Below are positions 8,752 through 20,000 of a DNA stretch of 64,000 bases, one piece after another. Position numbers and translations under genes: made by a program. This DNA is from an uncultured Shewanella sp. (GTDB lineage Bacteria; Pseudomonadota; Gammaproteobacteria; Enterobacterales; Shewanellaceae), in the NCBI RefSeq assembly GCF_947491715.1, contig NZ_CANLKR010000011.1:1-64000 (forward strand). Direction: 5' to 3'. Each line of letters opens with the position of its first letter. The stretch's first letter is position 1. The notes under the pieces were generated by a model, which saw only the letters and a list, made by a program, of their open reading frames with translations, had not been told where the DNA came from and ran no database searches.

Positions 8752-11700
8752 TTATTCACTGGCTTCTTCAATACAAATGGCAATATTGTTGACCTCGTAG
8801 ATCCGCAAACCATCTTTACTTAAATTCGCTTTACCAATGATCACTTTTTTCCCAAGTTCATGACGGATCTCAGTGATGTGAACATCTACTGACATATGCG
8901 TATTGAGCGGGTTTATTTGACCTCTGTATTTCCATTCAATTTCTGAGAGAATATGATTGATTTTAGGGTTGTTAAAATCTGCACCTAAGTTTTGATTAAT
9001 CACATAAACTTGCATTAATTCAATAATGGCTTCGACGCCCAAAGATCCGGGCATAACAGGATCTTGATGAAAATGGCATTGAAAAAACCAATCACTAGGA
9101 TCGATCGTTCGCTTTGCAAAAGCATAGCCCAAGCCATGACTTCCCCCCTGCTCGACGATGTCAACTTCATCAATAAAATGAAGTTGCCCGCCAGCCAACT
9201 TGAAATAAGGTTGTTCTTTGCTACCACAAAAATATCGACTGTTTTTATCGCCTAAATCAATATGGTGATCAGGCTGACGTTGCTGCTGATGATACCAAGA
9301 TTGAGTGATCTGACCATTATCCAATCCCAATTGATGAGTTAATGCCCCTTGCGTAAAATAGCCAAAAGACGCTTCGCCCTCATAGAACACTTCATCATTA
9401 CAACTCAATGAAAAAGTAAAACGCTGAATAATATTTTTTCCAGCCACCACCGTCGATAACAACACAGAGCGATTGACAATGGTTTTTCCCCGTAAATCCA
9501 CTTCACGAAGCAAGCGCCCTTTACCATCAAGGTTACGAAAAAATAAATCCTCATCTGTGATCTGTAAAGTTGTGCCCATATAACCGGAAATAAAACCATT
9601 AGGCTGCAAGGATATTTCCATTAAAATCGAATAAGGTATTTTAGCCGGATGATTATTTTGTCTAAAAAACCATGCATCACTAGGCACTTCATATTCAGCA
9701 ATACATGATGCCTCAGAATTAAAATCTCCCCGTATACCCTGTATATCAATAACTCTAGTCGTGAGTTGTAAATCACCACATGGGGTTCTAGGGGATATGC
9801 GATGGCGATACACTGCAAAGTCTTCTCCAAAACAATACTCTATATTGCCAGTTGCAAATTCAAACAAATGATAAGGCGTAAAAGGTAAGGTATCTGGTTC
9901 ACGATTCGGATAATCAGGTATCACTGGTGCTGGTACATGTTTAAACGGAATAACACCTTTATTTTTATCCGCGCTTAAATCATTCACTTTCTGCATTAAA
10001 GGCGCATTATTATTAGATTCTTGTCGACCATTAGCTAATAACTGCAAATGCCCTTGATACCGCCTGCATTCTTCTTCTTCTTTTAGCACAACCCCCAAAT
10101 CCCTAAAGTCCACCACGACTTTACCATTCAATAAAATATCAACATTCGCTTTCGCATAGGGCCTAGGACTCAACCCTAGTTCAGTAATTTCCATTTGATA
10201 AGTAAGTTGACCAAACTGTGGAATAACTTGACCTCGACACCTCACCTTTTGTGTGAGCTCAACCAAAGGTTGAAAACGGCCCGATTGTGTTAGCGTATGC
10301 ATGCCTAAATACAGCATAAAAAACTGCAATAACTGACCACAACCTTCAGCCATAAGTGAACCTGCCATAACAGGATCATCTTTAAAATGACAAGGGAAAT
10401 ACCAATGATCTGGCGCTAAAGACTTATGGGCCTCAATAAACCCAAGCCCCCAAGCACCACCATTAATATCAACTCGACTAACAGATTCAATCATCAAAAA
10501 CTGTCGAGATGTAAAACTCAATGACGTTTGCTTAAGCCCTTTAACAACATGACTTTCGCCAAAACACCCTGCTAAATTCGCTTCACTCAACTGAGACATA
10601 TCATCCAAATTAAAAGACGTCTTTTCACAATGCAATAAAGGGGTAACCTTCTCTCGAACTTGCTTTAACGCTTGCTCTCTGGCAGCAATATCAGACTCTG
10701 TCTTAATCACACCTTTTCCATCAGCTAATTCCGCATCAGTAAAAAAGCCTGCACAACCATCATCCATTTTCAGGATCATGGTGTCATCGACAAAACACTC
10801 ATAAGAAAAAAAGAACAACAAGGTGTCACCATTACGGGCAAAATGGTTAATTTTAATATCATAGCGTAAGGTGTCTCCAGCTCTGGGCAGATCGCCTAAA
10901 AAAGTCAAACTGCAATCCAACAATCGATAGACACGCTCACCTTTATTTTCAAAATCAATGCCTAAATAACTAATTAACATCAAATCACATTGACCCGATT
11001 CGACCGCAACAGCCCATAATATTTGCCCATCCAATAAGTAAGGTGCATCGATTGGAATATCATACTCAGTCGTCATCGAGCTAGGTTTAAATTCATGAAT
11101 AGTGGCATCAAGTTTTGTTACCCTTGAGACAAGTAGATAATCTGTCGTAGGAAGGCGTACTCGGCGAGTATAAGTATCAATGATCGCATATTCAGGACCA
11201 AACACATTGGCAATATTGCCTTCTGCATATTCCTGTAAATCTTCAAAATTCCAAATACAGGCTTTTTCTGTTGATGACTCCTTCACTTGCAAAGAAGGCG
11301 CTTGTACAAACTGCTTATGCTCAACATTAATTTCCTCTAAATCATGCTCGCCCCCACAATATTTCAATTGCAACTCTTTGCCCCTTAGTAACAAAGCTTG
11401 CTCGCTAGTTGTCAAAAAAGCACTGTGCACATCTTGCATTGCATTACGTTGTGTTAAATAAGAGGGTAATACTGTCTGTAGATTGGTCCGCTGTTCTGTA
11501 TTTAGAGTCGAAGTGCTGATCGTTTCTATCAAATCCATTTTTTCTCCCTCTTGCCTCATTGTGGCCATCTCATGTTCAGTGGCCACAATTCCCCTTTGAT
11601 GTAACGCCATTAACTCAGAAAAACGAATAATCGACTTTTCCTGACAATTTTCTAATGACAGCTTTTCAGGTGGCACTATTGGGTGACAAGCAAACCATTC

Positions 11701-14676
11701 ATTAAATTTCAATTGAATCGCCGCCTCTTCCTTAAGCTCATTATTTAAAAGAGTTTGAAAAATATCTTCCCCCCCTAATACCACTTCTTTTATTAATTTC
11801 ACTACAGGTTTATTGGCGGTAGGGTGATCCTCTGACTTCAGCCCGGCTAAAACACGACTCTCAAGGGTTTGCTGCTGCTGTTTTGTTTGCCTGACTAACA
11901 GTAAGAACTGTTCATCTTCGCTAATCACATTCATTAACCCATTCACATAATCGCTATTTTGCTGCTCAACTGGAGTGGAACGAATATGCAACAATAAATG
12001 CAGTAGGCTTGCCATGCCAGCTGCCGCAAAGGTATGGCCCGCCCTATCACTCATTTTGGAGTATTGAGCCTGAGGAAATTGCAATTTTAAAGTCTCTAAC
12101 TGGGCACTTAGTTGCTTAGCATTTAAACTTGGGGCTATACTCGATTCAACGCATGACACAGACACATCCTCTAACGTAACCGCATCAAAGTTAGGCTGCT
12201 TCTGTGCTTGTTGCTCATTAGCAACACACTCTGCTATTTCTGCATAAACTTGTTTCAACGCCGAATGATTTTGCGCTTGTAGTACAACCGCACCCGCTCC
12301 TTCTCCCACATTCCAATAAGAGGAAGTAGACGTTCCGACCGAGTCTTTAAACCCTTTAATAGCGTCATTAGGATCAATAGCCACAGGTTGAATATTACCC
12401 ATGGTATACACTTTTTCGATACTGCCACTCAAATCAACGGCAGCAATAACCACCGCTTCGAGTGGGTCTTTATCATCGATTTGAGAAAGCCAGTTATGAG
12501 CAATATCAAGGCAACGTGAAACAGACTGCTCTGCGGCCGAAACGGTAAAAGCGGGGCCAGAAAAATTCCAAATTGAAGCCACACGAGAAGCCATTATGTT
12601 ACCAATAAAACTCGTATACTGATTCAACTTAGCTGCGGGTAAAATACTGTCCATACTGATAGATTCTAATGCCTGATACTCTTCATTGGTCAGCGAAATG
12701 CCCTGGGCTTTTAAGCTTTGCTGCAATTGACTGTGAAGATTAACTCTTCCCCTAAACTGATGTAACTCTAATTCTGCTTCCATCGCGACCAATACAGCAA
12801 CATGTTGGCCACTTTTAAGGCCTGCATCACGTATTGCTTCATCCGCCACTTTCATTAACAATAATTGCTGAGGGATCAACCTATCGTCTTCATTTGGGGG
12901 TAATTTAAAGTGTAAGAAATCTAATTGAAAGCGATCGATATAAGCACCTTTCGGCACCGCTTTAAGACCAAAGTCAGCCAAAATATCAGGATGCTTATCT
13001 ATTCCTTTCCAGCGCTGTGTTGGTAAGGTAATAAAACCATCTTGTTTGTTTTGTATCGCACTATCAAGCGCATTAATATCGTCAAAAGGACCAAAATGAG
13101 CAGCGAGTCCTGTCACAACCAAAGGCTGTATTGAGCCTCTTTCACTAAGAGGCTTAACAGTTTGAACCTCCATTCCAGCTTGATTTGCTGAATCAATGGC
13201 AAACGGGTGACTTTCCTCTACTGGCACATGCTGAAATGAAGACAGAACCAAATGAGCATTACAGCCACCAAAGCCAAAAACAGACACCCCTGCATGTCTT
13301 CTATGCCCATTTTGTTTATCTTTTTTATCTGGCCAATCTATCACTTCATTAAAAAAGGAATGTTCAGCAAACAATCCACTAGGTGATGACATCACTTGTT
13401 CAATATTAATACTGGGAGGCAACTGACCCGTATTCATCGAATAAATCATTTTCATCATTCCAGGCATACCAGCAGCAGTGAGTAAATGGCCTAAATTTGA
13501 CTTCACAGAACCGATTAACGGCGCAGGAGTGCCTTCTAACTTGTCACTGAAAAACTGCTCCATAGAAGTGAGTTCAACTTTATCCCCTAGAGGCGTACCC
13601 GTCGCGTGACACTCAACCACTTCCACTTCTTTTGGTTCAATACCACTCGTACAGTATGCACGCTCATAAGCTTTCACTTGCCCTTTACTATTTGGACTTA
13701 AAACAAACTGCCCTTTTCCATCATTAGATAATCCCACCCCGTCTACGACAGCATAAATGTGATCATGTGACTCAATGGCATCATTGAGCCTTTTCAAAAC
13801 CAGCACACCTGCACCTTCTCCCGCAAATAATCCTTGGCTACGCTGATCGAAAGGCACTGATACATCATTATCTGGATAAGCATGAAAAATTGAAAAACCC
13901 ATATTGATCACAAAGGGATCGGCCCCAGACACCGCCGCAGCAAGCATCACATCGGCTTTTTGTTGATTAAGATAATCACACGCCAACTTTAGGGAATAAA
14001 CGGAACTGGCACAGGCCGCATCTAAGTTAAAATGCACGCCACCTAACCCTAAGGCTTTTGCCACTAGTTGAGCATAGTTACAGGGCGTTGAATATTGAAA
14101 GTCCTTAGGACCCATCTGAAAAGATTTAGCTAAGGCTAAACTTTGTTCTTTCGGTAATGTAAAGCGCGTCTTCAATGCTTTTTCAACGACACGATTGTAT
14201 AAAGGCAAAAACAGTTTATTCGATTGTCTCGTTGGAAATGATAATGCGCCCATCACCACCCCAACTCTTGCTAATGTATCAGGGGATAGAACAATTCCGG
14301 CATCACTTAGCGCTTTGCGACTTGTATCCAAAACCCATTGAACACTGGTATCAACGTCTTGTAATTGCGCTTCAGACAGTTGATAACCACTAGGATCAAA
14401 ATTAAATTGCCTAATATAACTCCCTTTGCTGCAATAAAAACGATCGCTTTGTCCTTGTTCTCCTTTGTAATCATCAACATTAGCACCCAGTTCCCGCTCA
14501 GAAATCGAAGAGCGTACATCTTTTCGATGCAATAAGTTTTGCCAAAATGTCTCTACATTGTGAGCTTCTGGGTACAAGGCCGCCAATCCCACGATCGCAA
14601 TTTTATTGCCTTTATTCACATCACCTTGCAATGAAGTCTGTGATTGATATGCTGCTTTTTTATTGTGAAATGACAT
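8752..14676 (-). CDS. pfaC: PUFA synthase PfaC (KS-CLF-DH-DH)
   Basis: The protein is 1974 aa, starting at the ATG at 14676 (MSFHNKK), which has GGGAG six bases upstream; a frame start seven codons earlier lacks one. Domains: ketosynthase about 25-460 with DAACASS (Cys222) and ECHATGTPLGD; chain-length-factor-like KS about 530-960, where the cysteine position reads SAAEQS (Glu instead of Cys); two FabA-type dehydratase regions from about 1150 and 1600, with CHFKDDPVMAGS (His1430) and CHFHQDPVMPGS (His1868). PfaC with PfaA, B and D builds EPA or DHA from malonyl-CoA. It lies 44 bases after pfaB. Product chain length cannot be read from this alone. Confidence 0.95.
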   Translation of the reverse strand: MSFHNKKAAYQSQTSLQGDVNKGNKIAIVGLAALYPEAHNVETFWQNLLHRKDVRSSISERELGANVDDYKGEQGQSDRFYCSKGSYIRQFNFDPSGYQLSEAQLQDVDTSVQWVLDTSRKALSDAGIVLSPDTLARVGVVMGALSFPTRQSNKLFLPLYNRVVEKALKTRFTLPKEQSLALAKSFQMGPKDFQYSTPCNYAQLVAKALGLGGVHFNLDAACASSVYSLKLACDYLNQQKADVMLAAAVSGADPFVINMGFSIFHAYPDNDVSVPFDQRSQGLFAGEGAGVLVLKRLNDAIESHDHIYAVVDGVGLSNDGKGQFVLSPNSKGQVKAYERAYCTSGIEPKEVEVVECHATGTPLGDKVELTSMEQFFSDKLEGTPAPLIGSVKSNLGHLLTAAGMPGMMKMIYSMNTGQLPPSINIEQVMSSPSGLFAEHSFFNEVIDWPDKKDKQNGHRRHAGVSVFGFGGCNAHLVLSSFQHVPVEESHPFAIDSANQAGMEVQTVKPLSERGSIQPLVVTGLAAHFGPFDDINALDSAIQNKQDGFITLPTQRWKGIDKHPDILADFGLKAVPKGAYIDRFQLDFLHFKLPPNEDDRLIPQQLLLMKVADEAIRDAGLKSGQHVAVLVAMEAELELHQFRGRVNLHSQLQQSLKAQGISLTNEEYQALESISMDSILPAAKLNQYTSFIGNIMASRVASIWNFSGPAFTVSAAEQSVSRCLDIAHNWLSQIDDKDPLEAVVIAAVDLSGSIEKVYTMGNIQPVAIDPNDAIKGFKDSVGTSTSSYWNVGEGAGAVVLQAQNHSALKQVYAEIAECVANEQQAQKQPNFDAVTLEDVSVSCVESSIAPSLNAKQLSAQLETLKLQFPQAQYSKMSDRAGHTFAAAGMASLLHLLLHIRSTPVEQQNSDYVNGLMNVISEDEQFLLLVRQTKQQQQTLESRVLAGLKSEDHPTANKPVVKLIKEVVLGGEDIFQTLLNNELKEEAAIQLKFNEWFACHPIVPPEKLSLENCQEKSIIRFSELMALHQRGIVATEHEMATMRQEGEKMDLIETISTSTLNTEQRTNLQTVLPSYLTQRNAMQDVHSAFLTTSEQALLLRGKELQLKYCGGEHDLEEINVEHKQFVQAPSLQVKESSTEKACIWNFEDLQEYAEGNIANVFGPEYAIIDTYTRRVRLPTTDYLLVSRVTKLDATIHEFKPSSMTTEYDIPIDAPYLLDGQILWAVAVESGQCDLMLISYLGIDFENKGERVYRLLDCSLTFLGDLPRAGDTLRYDIKINHFARNGDTLLFFFSYECFVDDTMILKMDDGCAGFFTDAELADGKGVIKTESDIAAREQALKQVREKVTPLLHCEKTSFNLDDMSQLSEANLAGCFGESHVVKGLKQTSLSFTSRQFLMIESVSRVDINGGAWGLGFIEAHKSLAPDHWYFPCHFKDDPVMAGSLMAEGCGQLLQFFMLYLGMHTLTQSGRFQPLVELTQKVRCRGQVIPQFGQLTYQMEITELGLSPRPYAKANVDILLNGKVVVDFRDLGVVLKEEEECRRYQGHLQLLANGRQESNNNAPLMQKVNDLSADKNKGVIPFKHVPAPVIPDYPNREPDTLPFTPYHLFEFATGNIEYCFGEDFAVYRHRISPRTPCGDLQLTTRVIDIQGIRGDFNSEASCIAEYEVPSDAWFFRQNNHPAKIPYSILMEISLQPNGFISGYMGTTLQITDEDLFFRNLDGKGRLLREVDLRGKTIVNRSVLLSTVVAGKNIIQRFTFSLSCNDEVFYEGEASFGYFTQGALTHQLGLDNGQITQSWYHQQQRQPDHHIDLGDKNSRYFCGSKEQPYFKLAGGQLHFIDEVDIVEQGGSHGLGYAFAKRTIDPSDWFFQCHFHQDPVMPGSLGVEAIIELMQVYVINQNLGADFNNPKINHILSEIEWKYRGQINPLNTHMSVDVHITEIRHELGKKVIIGKANLSKDGLRIYEVNNIAICIEEASE

Positions 14677-14720
14677 GAACGGCTCCCAATTTAGCAATAA
14701 TTTATTGGCTAAAAATCGAT

Positions 14721-17054
14721 TTACTGTTGTTTTACTAACGGTTTATCTATATCGGGTATCTCAAGTGACCTAATGGTTTTATTCTCAATTAACCCATTCA
14801 GCCCCTTTTGCAATACAGTCAAACTTAAAGGCACTCTATGACTAATCAGCTGAGCAATGACATCGAGTAGTCCCTTAACTTCATCCACCGAACGACTGTT
14901 AACAGCCATAGCATCACATTGACTATCAACCCTGTCTGCTTGGTTAATACGATTAATCAAAATGGTATTTTGTTTATCGGCACCCACTTCAAGAAATAAA
15001 TTCGCCCCAAGTCGCCTAGCATTTTTAACATACTTTGGAAAGTCAAGAGGGTAACACAGGTTATCGGCAACCGACTTTGCAATTTTCTTACCACAAAAAG
15101 GACTGTGTTTGTAATGAATACCTTCCTCTAATTGTGAACTGATAAAGGTAATTTGAGTAGGATCAATGGCATTATTGACTGTCACAGTTAGTGCACGATC
15201 TGCATGCTCATTTAAGCGAGGTTTTTGGGAGAAGTCATTTAAAGGACGTAAATAAAAATCATAGGTTTCTTGGTGCACTAACATCGCAGGTCCAGTATGC
15301 ATAGCAGACACGCCTGAACTGGTAATCGCTCTTGTTCCTAATGCGTTAATCAATGCCTTACAGCTTTGCTCACAACCAGAGATAATACAGGTTTCACCTT
15401 GATTAATTGCTAAGTACACACGAGGATAATCTCCAATCAATGCATTAATCTCTGTCGCGGGTTTTCTTAGTAAATAACTCCCCCAGCACACTTTATCGTC
15501 ATGCAGATCATCCTTAATCATCACGCTTTCATGATTGGCAATATCGACCTCTACCGCTTGACTAAATTGTCCTTCATGTTTCAAGCCCCATGCTTTTCTA
15601 ACCGCATGTAAACTGCCTGAAACCATTGATGAAAATAGCCCTGTCGTAAAAGTATCTTCAACCATATCATAAGGGTTTTTCCATACCCCTAAACACGCCC
15701 ACATTGACACTTCTCCCATGGAATATCCCATGGCAAAGTTAGGCGTTAATTGAAACTCTTCCGTTAATAGCTTGGTCCATAAATAACTGCTTCCAACACC
15801 AGAGATGGCTTGCTCAGCTAAGCTCATCCCTTTCTCATCCGCACTGCTTTGACGAATACTGATGAGCTTGTCAAATGGGGTCTCTTTACTCTTTTCCTCA
15901 AACGAGAGATCGGTTAACTCTATATCTTGATAGATTTTTTCCGATTGTAATATATCTCTTAAATCCCCTTCATCTTCTAACTTTTTATATAAATTAGGAA
16001 AGTACTCATGTAACTGACTCAACATTTTGTCAAAAACAGTCCCTACTCCGGGGTAAACAAATGTTAAACCCGCTCCAGTTAATGGCGCAGCAAAAAAACA
16101 ACTACCACTGGGTGTTCGATAGCGCTCTTTCGTCGCTATGATTTTAGGTATCGCATTAAATATATTATCGATTTCTTTCTTAAGCGCATTAATCGATGTG
16201 GCTTGCAATACCACAGAAAAAGTCGAAGTCAGTCCATTTTCAACATAATTGCGCAAACTTTTTGCCATTAAGGTTAATACGCACACATCAGCAACCGATA
16301 ACGATTGCATTAATCTCACTAATGCTTGCTGTAATTCGCTGGGATTATTACCATTAAAAATAAAAAATAATTGCTCAGAATGGATTAAAGATCGCGCAGG
16401 GGCCTGATAGGTTCCTTGGGTTAAAATGAGGCAAGATTGATACAGCGCAGCAGAAGACGCATCTATGTGTCTCTTCGTTTCATTAAAGTTCATCGCCACC
16501 ATTCTAGGTTTAAAAGGCGCTCTAAACCAAAAATGAGATTGGGTATCTGTGGCTAATGTTCTTCTCATTAAATTGATGACCCATCGACAGAAATAATCAC
16601 ATTTTCGTTCACTATTCAAATCATCATAAGACACACTTTTTATATCGCTGTGATTACTTTTCCCTCTTACTTGTGAAATGGCTTGCTTTTCTAAAGCCTG
16701 TTTATTCTCGCCATCGTGTATCATTTGCCATTGGAAAGCTGATAATAAAGCATGTGGATGCAACTTCAAATTCGCAGCTCTTAATGCAGGTAACATCACC
16801 AGCGTATAATTTGGCATAATGAGTTTAACATCATCACCTTGAGAAGCCGCTTGAATAGCAGAACTTAAATCTCTTTCAAAAACATTAACCCGCTGAGTTT
16901 GAAGGACTAAAGATTTCAGACCTGCCTCTTGTTGAGGCAGCCTCTCCCTCTGTGCATTTAAAGTTGAATTGGCTTGAATAAAAAGTGCAATACGCAATGC
17001 GCTTTGTGATGGTTTTAACCTTGCTTCATTCCTGTTCTTGACATCCATATCCAT
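14721..17054 (-). CDS. pfaB: PUFA synthase acyltransferase PfaB
   Basis: The protein is 777 aa. The acyltransferase domain occupies roughly 330-690, with FVYPGVGTVFDKM (family 'PGQG'-like start) and the nucleophile elbow GYSMGE (Ser445). The N-terminal third is weakly conserved, as in other PfaB proteins. PfaB is reported to influence whether EPA or DHA is made. The ATG follows the pfaA stop directly (TGAATG), with AGAGG four bases before it; a second ATG two codons on has better spacing, so the start may be off by two residues. Translational coupling to pfaA is likely. Confidence 0.93.
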   Translation of the reverse strand: MDMDVKNRNEARLKPSQSALRIALFIQANSTLNAQRERLPQQEAGLKSLVLQTQRVNVFERDLSSAIQAASQGDDVKLIMPNYTLVMLPALRAANLKLHPHALLSAFQWQMIHDGENKQALEKQAISQVRGKSNHSDIKSVSYDDLNSERKCDYFCRWVINLMRRTLATDTQSHFWFRAPFKPRMVAMNFNETKRHIDASSAALYQSCLILTQGTYQAPARSLIHSEQLFFIFNGNNPSELQQALVRLMQSLSVADVCVLTLMAKSLRNYVENGLTSTFSVVLQATSINALKKEIDNIFNAIPKIIATKERYRTPSGSCFFAAPLTGAGLTFVYPGVGTVFDKMLSQLHEYFPNLYKKLEDEGDLRDILQSEKIYQDIELTDLSFEEKSKETPFDKLISIRQSSADEKGMSLAEQAISGVGSSYLWTKLLTEEFQLTPNFAMGYSMGEVSMWACLGVWKNPYDMVEDTFTTGLFSSMVSGSLHAVRKAWGLKHEGQFSQAVEVDIANHESVMIKDDLHDDKVCWGSYLLRKPATEINALIGDYPRVYLAINQGETCIISGCEQSCKALINALGTRAITSSGVSAMHTGPAMLVHQETYDFYLRPLNDFSQKPRLNEHADRALTVTVNNAIDPTQITFISSQLEEGIHYKHSPFCGKKIAKSVADNLCYPLDFPKYVKNARRLGANLFLEVGADKQNTILINRINQADRVDSQCDAMAVNSRSVDEVKGLLDVIAQLISHRVPLSLTVLQKGLNGLIENKTIRSLEIPDIDKPLVKQQ

Positions 17055-20000
17055 TCATCCTCTTTGAATTTGTGATGAAGGAGAGAATGTGGCCTCACTC
17101 GATTTTAAATAATTTTGCGTCTCTACAAGTGTCTCGTTCGTTATTAAGCGATTAGATAAGAAAGCCTCATTTAAACTCTCACTGATTGTCACTACAGCCC
17201 CTTTCATCACCGCACTTAAATCACCATTTTGATGGTACAGAGACACATTCGCTTTCAACTGGTTTGAACAATGCTCTACCACTTCAAGTTGTAAAATGCC
17301 TTTTTCACCTTGTAATAAAGGTTTATAAGTGCAAAATTCTCCAATACTGGTCGGTAAACTCGCCGCTTCATATTTAAACCTAGCCCAAACAAGCATGGCT
17401 TGTAATAACAAATCTTCAGCAAAAGGCTGGCAACCTCCCCATTGCTCACAAGGAACAAAGTAACCACAATCGCGAGAACTCACTTGCGGCAACTGGCATA
17501 GTGCTATTAACGATGTATCATCAATTTCCTGAATCGCCGTGATCCCTTGCAAACGAGGGCCATGGAATAACGCTCCCTGTTGATAAAGAGACATAACATC
17601 TTTCGTTTTATCCTTCTCCCCCCCTAATGCTAATCCGCTCTGCTCCATCAACGAAGAGACCTCTTCACCTACCTTTACAATCTTCACTATAAGGCGTGCA
17701 CTCGATTGGGGTTTATCATTACAGTAGAGATCTGCTTTTAACGTTTGTTGATGAGATGTTCCTTCTCCCTCTGGCGTCAAGGTTAATTTCAATACCTGAT
17801 CTTCAAATAAGTCAAAAATAACGCCTTTTAAAAGCTGATAATCCTCAACATTCACCTGTACATGATGGGCATCATCAAAGGCTAACCCACATGATAAAAG
17901 AGCGGCTTCACGCATCCATTGAATAGCAAAAACAGCGGGTAATACTGGATTTCCCCCAATACAATGGTCAAGCACAACCGGTAAGGATTCCAAATTAAGT
18001 CGACGTGTTAAAATCACTGACTTGCTAAGCGGTTTTATTGACACATTATGTTCAGTGTTTAGGTGAGCTTGTACTGTACTGGATTGAGACAGTTCAGCAT
18101 TTTGATATTGATCATGACTTTGATTTTGAACTGAGTGCTCCTTAACTGCTGTCGGTTTAATTGTGGGTGTTTTCGGTTTTCCTTGCATGCTACTACCCAC
18201 AACCAGCTGAACATGATTTGAACTGAAAAGCTGACGTGCAAAAAGCTCAGCCCCTGAATCAAGTGGAATAACATCGACACCTCTTTCAACAAACATTTTC
18301 CTTAAATCAGCATTGACCATACCGCCATCCCAAGGTCCCCAGTCAAAGCTCATCACTTTTGTTTGAGGAAGAGAAGTCGATAATTGCAATGCCATTTTAT
18401 TTAAAATTTCATTTGCCACTGCATAATCACTTTGTCCCTGATTACCATAAAAAGCGGCTGCAGAGGAAAAGAGTGCTAATACCTTTAATTGATTAATATC
18501 AATGACATTAAAAATTGAGGCTAATCCTTTTACTTTAGTATCATAAACTCTATCGAATTCGTCTAAACTTTTATTCTGAATGTAATTATCCGCCAGCACC
18601 CCTGCACCGTGAATAACCCCTGTGATAATGCCATTAGTTTCAGGCGTTGAAGATTGATTCTCATCCACTAAGCTATGGTGAGATAATGTTGCTTTAACGG
18701 ACTGAGGATCCGTAACATCCATGCTGACATACTCAGCACTGGCTCCAACATCCTTGAACGCCTGTAATGCTAAATCAATTTCTAGTCCATTTTGTATCGG
18801 CTCAATCAGATGGGTAATTTGTTTTGGCGTGATTTTTTCAGCTTGAGTTTTCATAAACGCAATCGCAGCGGATTGCAGCTCATCTAACCCTTTATTTTCT
18901 GACCAATGAGGCCTATCGGTTAAAGCCAGATATTCACTGCGTCCGGCGAGGATAAAATGTGCTTGTGTTTTCTTCGCCAGTGCTAATGCACAAGCTTTTG
19001 TCACACCTTTAGCACCACCAGTGACTAAAATAGTATCCTTTGAATCAATACCAATAGGTTGACTGGTCCGCTTCTCAACCTTAACCGCAGCATTTTTATC
19101 TAAAGATGAATTAAGTACCAAATTAAAACGACCTGATGTTGTCACTCCCACTTCATGACAACCTAAATCGTTATCGCATAGTTCAAGCAAAACTGCTTCA
19201 GCAACTCTATGAGCATCCATATTAGGTGCTATATCTACAGTACGACAAAAGACATTCGACCATTCATGGTTCAACGTTTTGGTTAATCCAGAAAGCCCGC
19301 CTTGGTTTAATTCTAAACACTGGCCCTCAGAATTACTTTTCAATCCAAACCCACCATCCATGCGACTCACTGTCACAAAGCAATGTCTAAAATCACCATG
19401 TTCCTTTGTTAATTCAGGCTGTAATAATTTTGCCCACAAAAAAACCTGCTTCAGTTGATACAAACTCTTTTGATCTAAGCTCGATAAACTGAATCCTAAT
19501 AAGGATCCCATTTCATTTTCTGCATGCTGAACAGCAGGGTGTAAATAAATAAAACCAGCTATGTAATGATAAGAATGAGCAATATGAGCGAGCGTATCTT
19601 TAAATCCTATTTCATCTTGGCTTTTAGGTTGAAAGCTTTCAACTTCTGCACTCAGCGGCGATTGTGGCTCTCCTTCCGGTAAACGGATCACAGCAACTTG
19701 TCGATGCTGCAATCGCAACTTTTCAGCTAAAGCGCCTGCATTATGGCCATCATCAACAATGATTATGCAAGCATTTTGAGGATAATCATTCAGCTTTTGA
19801 TTAACTAAAGATGGAAGCGCCGCTAATACAACCTCACTATGACTGGGTAACTCTATATCACTCATATCGTTTGATGATAAAGGCATAGTGCCTACCGACA
19901 TCACTTGTGCTTCAATATTTAGAGGCTTGGCATTCACTTCACCCACCTCTAAATTCCCCTCCTGACATTGACAACTTTGTTGCACTCTCAAATAACTGAC

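Noticed and set aside
14677..14697. Earlier pfaC start adding seven residues
   Set aside because: The internal ATG at 14676 has GGGAG at correct spacing; the earlier start has none.
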